Notes under the pieces: generated by a model
What the model saw: the letters and a program-made list of their open reading frames with translations, nothing else
What the model was told of the DNA's origin: nothing
Databases searched by the model: none
Translations under genes and position numbers: made by a program
Shown: positions 9,022 to 16,658 of the stretch, piece by piece
How positions within the stretch are numbered: position 1 is the stretch's first letter
Layout: every line of letters starts with the position of its first letter
From: Bacteroidota bacterium
GTDB lineage: Bacteria; Bacteroidota; Ignavibacteria; Kryptoniales; JAKASW01
Assembly: GCA_021789975.1 (NCBI GenBank)
Contig: JAJYIT010000009.1
Span: forward strand, 78,557 to 126,287
Length of the DNA: 47,731 nt
Reading direction: 5' to 3'

Positions 9022-10761
9022 ATGAAGTTGGTATCAGTAGTTGTGGCGGCAATTGCAGTAGTCGTCTTCTTTGGTCTTCTAAAAGAGGCACTCGCGGCAG
9101 GAAGCGATACTCTTATTGTCTACGCGAGCGGACCATATCTGGATCAGGTGATCAACGATGATACGACCTCGACTGGACAACAGGCTCATAATGTATATGA
9201 GTTTGTATCCCTGGATACAACCTACGTGTTCTTGGCACCGATCTCGCCGAGGTCCGGCGTCACGTTTGTAGGTGTCCTTGGTCCCGACGGACGGCCACCG
9301 TGTATTCAACCTGGAGTACTCAGCGACGGTTCGATACCGAAAATCCTGTTCAATATCAACAAAAGAGGATCAACAGCGACATTTGAAAATCTTTACTTTG
9401 AAGATTTATCCACGAATAATTCCTTCGCTGCTACCGATCGTGATGTCCTTGTTTCGGCTGACTCGGCAAAAATCTACATGGACAATGTGATCTCTGACTA
9501 CAACCATGGGAGTATAGTAGGTTACACCGGGAACTGGGATGACTTCCACATTACTAATTGCATATTCCGAAATGGGGTTAGTCCAGCGGTGTGGACTGAT
9601 GCCGGAGTTTTATGGCCGGTGTGGCCGGCTGTGCCCGTCGTCGACTCGGTGATTATGGATTACAACACCTCTTTTTGTATGAATGATTACGCCTGCGGAC
9701 CGGATCAAGGTATACCGCCAAGATATGTCGAATTTTGTCACAACAGTGTTGTGTTTACCTTTCTCCAACCTTTCGCACTTTTCACTGCTTATTCTGCCAA
9801 AATCGAGAACAATATATTCTACTCTACTTTGGTGTCGGGTGAAACACGAGAAGAGTATCCATGGTGGTACGAGGTATATTCGCCTGATATTCCTTTGCAA
9901 ATCGATTTCGATACAATGAGCGTGACAGCCGACTCCATCTACGATCCGACCGACGCCGGGAAGTCGAACTGGCGGATGCTGGCTGAATCAAAAAGGAAGA
10001 TCGAGGTTGAGAACAACGACTATTTCATGCCCACTTCAGTGACCAAGCTTTGGACGGCATGGGACGACACCGCCAGAGGTTCTGACTCTGTATATACTCC
10101 AAGCTGGATGAATGTGCGCACCGAGCATATGTTCTCCGATAAGGCAGACTGGCCGGGCTTTGCTCAGTCAGGGAACATGGTTGATGTTGACCCGGGTTAC
10201 GGATCCTCATTTGCAAACGTGTTGACTGGCGGCGGCACCTACGGTGTAGGACTATTGAATTACTTCACACTCATTCGGTCGCAACAATCTCCCACTATCG
10301 GATGGGGATATCAAATGCAATCGATCCCTAGCACTAGTCCCAATTGGATCCCGTACTGGCCTTTACCCGAAGCCGCCGACATGCAGTATACCAATGCGAC
10401 AGTAAAGAACGGAAGCAACGACGGGAAACCTCTCGGTGATCCTTACTGGTTCACAGGGCTTACCGGAATTGCGAAGCAGCCATCGACCGTTCCGGCGAAA
10501 TTCCAACTAATAGATAATTATCCAAATCCATTCAACCCGTCGACCGATATCAGCTTCAGTGTTGGCCAAAACGGTCCGACGAGCCTGAAGATTTACAATG
10601 TCCTGGGTCAGCAGGTTATGACGGTGTTCCAGGGTAATGCCGTGGCGCATCAGAATTATACGTTCAACGTGAGAATGGACACCTTTGCGAGCGGCGTATA
10701 CTTCTACACTCTCCAGCAAGGAGCCAATATTTTGACGAAAAAGATGCTTCTCCTCAAATAA
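9022..10761 (+). CDS. Secreted right-handed beta-helix protein with T9SS sorting domain (paralogue B)
   Basis: Sister of the upstream protein, 579 versus 577 residues, with the same blocks in the same order: DTLIVYASGPYLDQVIN, SPRSGVTFVGVLGPDGRPP, GYTGNWDDFHITNC, RTEHMFSDKADWPGF and LPEAADMQYTNATVKNGS. ATG 9022 is chosen because AAGGAG lies at 9009-9014 and a signal peptide ending about ALAAG follows; an upstream GTG at 8995 would add nine non-signal residues. The T9SS domain spans about the last 80 residues. The middle loops differ most from paralogue A (for example CMNDYACGPDQGIPPRY), which may mean different ligands. A terminator-like hairpin follows at 10771. Confidence 0.82.
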   Translation: MKLVSVVVAAIAVVVFFGLLKEALAAGSDTLIVYASGPYLDQVINDDTTSTGQQAHNVYEFVSLDTTYVFLAPISPRSGVTFVGVLGPDGRPPCIQPGVLSDGSIPKILFNINKRGSTATFENLYFEDLSTNNSFAATDRDVLVSADSAKIYMDNVISDYNHGSIVGYTGNWDDFHITNCIFRNGVSPAVWTDAGVLWPVWPAVPVVDSVIMDYNTSFCMNDYACGPDQGIPPRYVEFCHNSVVFTFLQPFALFTAYSAKIENNIFYSTLVSGETREEYPWWYEVYSPDIPLQIDFDTMSVTADSIYDPTDAGKSNWRMLAESKRKIEVENNDYFMPTSVTKLWTAWDDTARGSDSVYTPSWMNVRTEHMFSDKADWPGFAQSGNMVDVDPGYGSSFANVLTGGGTYGVGLLNYFTLIRSQQSPTIGWGYQMQSIPSTSPNWIPYWPLPEAADMQYTNATVKNGSNDGKPLGDPYWFTGLTGIAKQPSTVPAKFQLIDNYPNPFNPSTDISFSVGQNGPTSLKIYNVLGQQVMTVFQGNAVAHQNYTFNVRMDTFASGVYFYTLQQGANILTKKMLLLK

Positions 10762-10770
10762 AATCACAAC

Positions 10771-10816
10771 AAAGTGCCAGCCCTCGGTTTCCTCATGACT
10801 GAGGGCCGGCAACTTT
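10771..10816 (+). terminator. Stem-loop terminator after beta-helix paralogue B
   Basis: AAAGT-GCC-a-GCCCTC (10771-10785) pairs with GAGGGC-c-GGC-a-ACTTT (10801-10816), a stem of 14 pairs with one A/C mismatch and a single bulge around a 15-base loop. The distal strand ends in CTTTG, a short T-run. It probably ends or attenuates the receptor/beta-helix transcript. Confidence 0.6.
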
Positions 10817-10887
10817 GAATTCCAGGACGACATTGGTCTTCTGCAATAGTCACTGGATGATTCTTAGTTCGGTGAGGCGGGACAAGT

Positions 10888-13068
10888 ATGAAGAAACTGA
10901 TACTGCTATCGATTTTCTTTACCAAGGTCTTGTTTGCTCAATCGATTACGTGGCAAGATATCTCGTCAAGTTTCAGCTTGCCGCAATCCGTGAAACTTTA
11001 CAAAGGTGTCAGCACATCACCTCCGTTGAAGGTGTGGTATCTTGATGTGAATCTCGCTGATACTACTGTGGCGGTACGGCCGTACGTATCAAGCACGGAT
11101 ATGATCGTTCCCGATTTTACTTCGAAGGTCGGTGCCTATGCGGCGGTTAACGGAGGCTTCTTCAGCGGCAGCACACCGCTCTCGGCAGTCGTTTATCCGG
11201 ACGGAGTCCAGGCCGTGAATGTCCAGTCGGTTACCAGAAACGCTGAACCATATCCAGTCATAAGAAGCTTTTTCGGAATGACAACCGACCGATCGGCCAG
11301 TGTGAACTGGATATATCAGTTCGGAACCGGGCTTAATGACATTTATGTCTTTCCCTCGCCGCTGGCTTATTCGTACAATGATTCCAATCCTCTGCCGGCA
11401 CCTACGAAGAATGAAGGAACCCCGTACAATAACCTGCTTACCGGGATAGGTGGAGGGCCGACGCTGATTAAGGACGATTCAATCGATGTGACCTACAATC
11501 AGGAGATAATGTGGGGCTCCGGAGTGGGGGAGACTGACGACGATTCTCGAACTGCCGTCGGATATACTGCCGACAAACATGTAATCCTGCTGGTTACTGA
11601 CGGAGGGCAGACCGCCAGCCAGGGAGTAAGTCTCAACGAATTGGCTGTAATCATGAAATCTTTGGGGTGTGTTGAAGCTATGAACCTTGACGGCGGCGGT
11701 TCAACACAAATGGCGGTAACAAATCAATATGTAAATTCACCAAGTGTGCAACGGCCTGTGCCTGTCATTCTGGCAGTCGTAAACTCAGATTCACTAAACG
11801 CACCATTGAAACCTCCAACCCCTCAGAGCGAGTTGACAACCGTTTGGCAGAAATCGAGCGGAACAGGTAATCTCCCATCGTGGTTCACCACTGACTATGG
11901 AGAGCGAAGTATCGCCTACAACAGCACCGTCGATCATCTGTACGTTGTTCATGCGGCCGGGGCCGGTTTTACCGTTACGATTCTCGACGCATCGACGGGC
12001 GACTCGGTCGGGGTACTTGAGACTTCGGGAGTGTCAGGCGGTACATTTCCTCTGGATGGTATCGGCGTGTCCACAGACGGAATAATTTTTGCGGGGAATC
12101 TCACACTTAATGCGCAAACAAATGCGTTCAAAGTCTACAAGTGGGACAACGAGAGCTCCTCGCCAGCGACAGTAATAAGTTATTCAGATAGCGCTTACCG
12201 GCTCGGCGACCATATCACGGTCACCGGCTCGGCGGCAGACAATAGCCTGGCAATCTGGGCAGTAGCCAGCGGGCATAATGACGTAGTAAAATTCACGACA
12301 ACAGACCATGGGGCGTCATTTGCCGCTAATGTGATTCAACTTAATGGTGCGCAATCAATTGGCACCATGCCGAAAATAGCGCCTGGAGATACAAGCCTCT
12401 TTGTAAGCTCCTTGAGTACCGGCGTACAGGAGTTTGATACTTCAGGCAAACTGCTGGCCACTTTGCCCTCGGCACCAACTCTGACAGGAAGTATCGCATA
12501 CGTCTCCGGAGACTCACTCGCAAATTCTGATGTGTTTGCTTTTGACTCCCAGCACGAATATGCCAGTGTATTTGAACTCATAGACGGATCAATATCCAAC
12601 GGCAACGTGCATGCAAACTTTATTGGATCGACCCCCTTGTTAGGATCCACAGCCAATCCGAATGGAACAGGCGATGTCGCGATAAGAAACAATATGAATG
12701 GAACCGCAACCCTTTATGTGCTCGGTACAAACAACGGGATCGGCGCATACAATCTCAATTCCAAATTGACAGGAATACATCACGAGTCCCCGAATTCCAA
12801 GCCGGGGAAGTTCGCACTCACTCAGAATTACCCCAACCCGTTTAATCCCACGACTTCTATCAGGTATCAATTGTCCGAAAGCGGTTACGTTACATTGAAG
12901 ATATACGATGTGCTCGGACGGGAGGTCGCAACGCTGGCGCGAGGACTTCAGAATGCGGGGACACACACAATGACATTTAACGGCAGCATGCTTACTAGCG
13001 GGGTATACTTCTATACCCTTCGACAGGGGGTGAATGTCATGACAAAGAAAATGTTGCTTTTGAAATAA
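10888..13068 (+). CDS. Phosphodiester glycosidase-DUF4623 fusion with T9SS sorting domain
   Basis: Three modules. Residues about 20-300 form a phosphodiester glycosidase domain (NAGPA family, PF09992), with AAVNGGFF at 85-92, IGGGPTLI at 187-194 and MNLDGGGST at 265-273. Characterised members cleave N-acetylglucosamine from sugar-phosphate diesters. Residues about 316-610 match DUF4623 (VWQKSSGTGNLPSWF to NNGIGAYNL), a propeller-like domain of unknown role. The last ~80 residues are a T9SS sorting domain. A signal peptide (MKKLILLSIFFTKVLFAQ) is present and GAGG precedes the start. The DUF4623 part is close to two copies in the next gene. It probably acts at the cell surface on a phosphodiester-containing or GlcNAc-containing glycan; the substrate is not proven. 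Confidence 0.85.
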   Translation: MKKLILLSIFFTKVLFAQSITWQDISSSFSLPQSVKLYKGVSTSPPLKVWYLDVNLADTTVAVRPYVSSTDMIVPDFTSKVGAYAAVNGGFFSGSTPLSAVVYPDGVQAVNVQSVTRNAEPYPVIRSFFGMTTDRSASVNWIYQFGTGLNDIYVFPSPLAYSYNDSNPLPAPTKNEGTPYNNLLTGIGGGPTLIKDDSIDVTYNQEIMWGSGVGETDDDSRTAVGYTADKHVILLVTDGGQTASQGVSLNELAVIMKSLGCVEAMNLDGGGSTQMAVTNQYVNSPSVQRPVPVILAVVNSDSLNAPLKPPTPQSELTTVWQKSSGTGNLPSWFTTDYGERSIAYNSTVDHLYVVHAAGAGFTVTILDASTGDSVGVLETSGVSGGTFPLDGIGVSTDGIIFAGNLTLNAQTNAFKVYKWDNESSSPATVISYSDSAYRLGDHITVTGSAADNSLAIWAVASGHNDVVKFTTTDHGASFAANVIQLNGAQSIGTMPKIAPGDTSLFVSSLSTGVQEFDTSGKLLATLPSAPTLTGSIAYVSGDSLANSDVFAFDSQHEYASVFELIDGSISNGNVHANFIGSTPLLGSTANPNGTGDVAIRNNMNGTATLYVLGTNNGIGAYNLNSKLTGIHHESPNSKPGKFALTQNYPNPFNPTTSIRYQLSESGYVTLKIYDVLGREVATLARGLQNAGTHTMTFNGSMLTSGVYFYTLRQGVNVMTKKMLLLK

Positions 13069-13126
13069 AGACAAACGTAGGACTTAGAGTAACAGTGATT
13101 CCAAAAACCAAAGGAGGTACTTGACC

Positions 13127-16100
13127 ATGTTGTTATCAACAGGACGTGTTGAGGCAATTTCCGGAAACGCCAGGTTGCATCGATTCCGAGGAGCATTGTG
13201 TGTCCTGCTTCTCGGGCTGGTCTTTCCATTTTGTTCTGCGCTCTTTGCACAGACATCCACGTATGACTTCACCCGTGCCCTGAGTTTTCCGGTGGCAGAT
13301 TCCCTGGTGTCTCCATACTTGTGTACGGTTGATTCTTCGGGAAATTTATGGGTAGCATCGTCGCAAGCGACGCCAACCGGAGACGACTCTACCTTTCTAA
13401 ACGCCCTTTTCGAGGCGGCGCCCGGTGATGCACATCTTCATATGGTCCTTACATTTGCAGACTCAGACAGCGTGCTGGATGTAACGGGACTGACTTCTAT
13501 AGGGGACGATATATTTGTCATAGCACAGGTCTACAACCCCGCTGGTCCACTTGCTTATCCGTACTCCGAAATGATTTACCTGCCAGATGGAAACCCAGCC
13601 ATGAGGGAACGATTCACTCATCCGCACGGAGACTATGGAACATGGTACAGCGGTCTCGCCGGTACACGAGACGGATACCTTTATTACGGCCAGTCTTACC
13701 TGATGACCATCGGTACAATTTGGGGACAGGTCGCGGATTCATTGCATTTCGGCTCTACGATTGGATTTGCACATATTGACTGGAGTACCCCGATGGACCC
13801 GGGCGGACTTCTTACACCTCCGAATTATTCTGATCTTATCCGCAGCGTCGCCGTCAACCCAGACTCGGCCTATGGTGATATCGGGATGAGCCAAGGTCTG
13901 CTTCCAACAATCTGGCAGTCGTCTCTGGCGACAAACAATGTGCCCACCTGGTTTGACACAAAGGACGATCAGCGCGGTTTCGCTTACGGGGACGTTGGAG
14001 GTAACAACCGCCTTTACGTCGTGCATAAGTCTGGCCCGATCGTGATTGTTAGCGCCACTACCGGAGATTCTGTAGGTACCCTGGACACTGCCGGAGTAAG
14101 CGGGGGAACATTTTTGCTCAACGACGCCGAAGTGTCATCGAACGGAGTCATCTATGCCTGCAACCTGACCGTCAACGCACAAACCAGCCCGTTCAAGGTT
14201 TACGAATGGAATAGCGACAGCAGTAAGCCGGCATTGGTGGTGAGTTATGCCGATAGTGCTTACCGATTGGGCGATCATTTCACCGTGATGGGCTCGACAG
14301 CGGACAACTCGCTTACCATCTGGGCGGCGGCGATGGGAAAGAGAGCCGTCGTAAAGTTTGCGACGACGGACCATGGTACAACCTTTACGCCGACTGTGAT
14401 ATCTCTAAATGATGCGGCTAACATAGGAAGCACACCGAAAGTATATCCGTTGCCCAACGGTGATTTCTTCATCAGCTCTGCCGGAGTAGGGATAAAGGAG
14501 TACGATGCGAGCGGCAATCTAATCGGAGCCGTCGCTTCGAACTCGACAGCAATTGGAAGTATGGCATATTTGACGGGCGGTTCACCGGAACATGATTACG
14601 TTGTGGAATACGATTACAACGGCGAGTTTGCCAGAATTCTCGATGTGACTAACGGTCTCGCGAGCGCAGATTCAGTTGCAGTGACTCCAGTTCTCGGCAC
14701 AGGGAAGAATCTGAATGGAACCGGGGATATAGCCGTCGAGAGCAATCCGGATGACTCTTACACATTGTACGTGCTAGGAACAAACAACGGGCTTGGCGCC
14801 TACACCTTCGGCACCCGCGTTATGGATACCAGCGTCGTCGTTTTCACGTCCAGGAATTCTGCCATAGGTGCAAGTGCACCGAACGGCGGTATCGTCGCAT
14901 GGACTGGCGGCAATGCCTCCAATCCGCTTGGCTACCACGCTGCCAGGGTCACCGATCAAAATGGTTTCCTCAATTGGGGAACAAGTATGCCATACGGCAT
15001 CGCGATTCAGCCGAAGACGGGAGACCTCTTTGCATGTGGCACCGATTCGACCCGCAGGTGGGTGAAAGGTTTCCAGGTGACGTATGCACCGGGATTTGGA
15101 TACTTTGCGACTCAGTCGAACGAGTTGCCTAGCAGCACGTCCGCAGACAAGAGCAATGCCAGCCTCGCAGGTGCTCCATTCGTTGCACCAGCTGATGTGG
15201 CATTCAACCAAGACGGTTCGATCGCGTATGTTGCGGATGCAGGTTCAAAAATGGTCTATGTGTTCAATTCTGCGGCCACGACGCTCGGCCTGCCGAAAGT
15301 CTGGCAGTACTCCGAATTCACAGGTAATCTCCCGGATTGGTTCTACACAAACAGTGACCTGCGTAGTATGGCTTACGGGAAAGTGGGAGGTAACCACGAT
15401 CTTTTTGTTACGTACGGCGCAAAATCTCTAATCTCTCCGTTGATACTAAGTGCCAGCACCGGTGATTCAGTAGGCACACTTGATACGACCGGGATATCAG
15501 GCGGCACATTTCCGCTTGATGGCATTGGAGTATCATCAGATGGTTTGATCTTTGCTTCGAATCTGACAGTCAATGCGCAAACTTCTCCGTTTAAGGTTTA
15601 TGAATGGACAAGCGAAAGCGCAAAGCCGATAGCAGTGATCAGTTACGCCGACAGTGTTTATCGACTTGGTGACCATATTACGGTGACAGGCAAAGCGGCC
15701 GACAACTCATTGACGATCTGGGCGGCGGCGATGGGAAAGAAAGCCGTCGTCAAGTTCACAACGGCAAACAACGGAGCAACGTTCACGCCGACGGCAATAT
15801 CGCTTAACGATGCAGCCAGCATCGGAAGCACACCGAAAGTCTATCCGGCGTCTAACGGGGATTTCTTTGTGAGCTCTGCCGGCGTAGGTATTAAGGAATA
15901 TGATGCAACGGGCAAACTGCTCGGCACGGTCTCTTTCCCTTCATCCTGGATCGGGAGCATGGCATATCTTTATGGCGGTTCACCCGAGCATGATTATGTT
16001 TTAGAGTACGACTACTCCAATGAAGTTGCCAGGGTCCTCGATGTAACAAGCGGCATTGCAAGTGCCGATTCCATAGCAGGGACTCCCACTCTTGGATCGT

Positions 16101-16522
16101 CTGCGAACTTGAACGGAACCGGTGATATTGCTTATGAGACCAATCCTGATAGCACTGCGACGATATTTGTGCTTGGAACCAACAATGGGATCGGCGCCTA
16201 CACTTTCCAGGCGCACATAGCTACAGGAATACGCGCTCAAAATTCTACCGGTGTGCCGAAATCGTTTACACTCAGCCAGAATTATCCGAATCCGTTTAAC
16301 CCGACGACGATAATTCAATACTCTGTGCCGAAAAACAGCTTCGTTACGTTGAAAGTGTATAACGTGCTTGGTCAGGAAGTAGCGACACTTTTCTCCGGAA
16401 GAGAAATGGCCGGGAACTATGTAGCGACATTTGACGGGAGCAAATATGCAAGCGGCGTGTATTTCTATCGCATGCAGGCCGGCGGCGCTTCCTTTACCAA
16501 GAAAATGGTGTTGATGAAATAA
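13127..16522 (+). CDS. Secreted propeller protein with two DUF4623 modules and T9SS sorting domain
   Basis: 1131 residues. ATG 13127 is chosen because AGGAGGT sits at 13112-13118; an earlier TTG at 13121 is too close to it. The signal peptide ends about ALFAQ. Residues about 45-255 resemble the start of the protein at 35424 (YDFTRALSFPVADS..., VDSSGNLWVASS). DUF4623 copy 1 spans about 260-560, then a second propeller block (GGIVAWTGG, IAIQPKTGDLFACG, IAYVADAGSKMVYVF), then DUF4623 copy 2 (about 724-1027) and the T9SS domain (about 1045-1131). The two copies are very alike, including a 25-base identical run at 14318-14342 and 15716-15740. Copy 1 appears inserted into an ancestral propeller. 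No enzyme motif is visible; a surface binding role is possible. Confidence 0.8.
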   Translation: MLLSTGRVEAISGNARLHRFRGALCVLLLGLVFPFCSALFAQTSTYDFTRALSFPVADSLVSPYLCTVDSSGNLWVASSQATPTGDDSTFLNALFEAAPGDAHLHMVLTFADSDSVLDVTGLTSIGDDIFVIAQVYNPAGPLAYPYSEMIYLPDGNPAMRERFTHPHGDYGTWYSGLAGTRDGYLYYGQSYLMTIGTIWGQVADSLHFGSTIGFAHIDWSTPMDPGGLLTPPNYSDLIRSVAVNPDSAYGDIGMSQGLLPTIWQSSLATNNVPTWFDTKDDQRGFAYGDVGGNNRLYVVHKSGPIVIVSATTGDSVGTLDTAGVSGGTFLLNDAEVSSNGVIYACNLTVNAQTSPFKVYEWNSDSSKPALVVSYADSAYRLGDHFTVMGSTADNSLTIWAAAMGKRAVVKFATTDHGTTFTPTVISLNDAANIGSTPKVYPLPNGDFFISSAGVGIKEYDASGNLIGAVASNSTAIGSMAYLTGGSPEHDYVVEYDYNGEFARILDVTNGLASADSVAVTPVLGTGKNLNGTGDIAVESNPDDSYTLYVLGTNNGLGAYTFGTRVMDTSVVVFTSRNSAIGASAPNGGIVAWTGGNASNPLGYHAARVTDQNGFLNWGTSMPYGIAIQPKTGDLFACGTDSTRRWVKGFQVTYAPGFGYFATQSNELPSSTSADKSNASLAGAPFVAPADVAFNQDGSIAYVADAGSKMVYVFNSAATTLGLPKVWQYSEFTGNLPDWFYTNSDLRSMAYGKVGGNHDLFVTYGAKSLISPLILSASTGDSVGTLDTTGISGGTFPLDGIGVSSDGLIFASNLTVNAQTSPFKVYEWTSESAKPIAVISYADSVYRLGDHITVTGKAADNSLTIWAAAMGKKAVVKFTTANNGATFTPTAISLNDAASIGSTPKVYPASNGDFFVSSAGVGIKEYDATGKLLGTVSFPSSWIGSMAYLYGGSPEHDYVLEYDYSNEVARVLDVTSGIASADSIAGTPTLGSSANLNGTGDIAYETNPDSTATIFVLGTNNGIGAYTFQAHIATGIRAQNSTGVPKSFTLSQNYPNPFNPTTIIQYSVPKNSFVTLKVYNVLGQEVATLFSGREMAGNYVATFDGSKYASGVYFYRMQAGGASFTKKMVLMK

Positions 16523-16541
16523 CTACTGTCTCCTTGAGGTT

Positions 16542-16580
16542 AGCCGGGACTGTCCTTCTGAAAACGAGGGGGTCCCGGCT
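16542..16580 (+). terminator. Hairpin after DUF4623 gene
   Basis: AGCCGGGAC (16542-16550) and GTCCCGGCT (16572-16580) form a perfect 9-bp GC-rich stem with a 21-base loop, 20 bases after the stop codon. The T-run after it is poor (GAGACTTTGC), so termination may be incomplete or the hairpin may protect the 3' end. Confidence 0.5.
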
Positions 16581-16658
16581 GAGACTTTGCCTTGTGAGAT
16601 AGAAAGTTAAAATTCAGAAAATGACATTCGTAAAAGCAACACACTCGGGCCTGACGAA

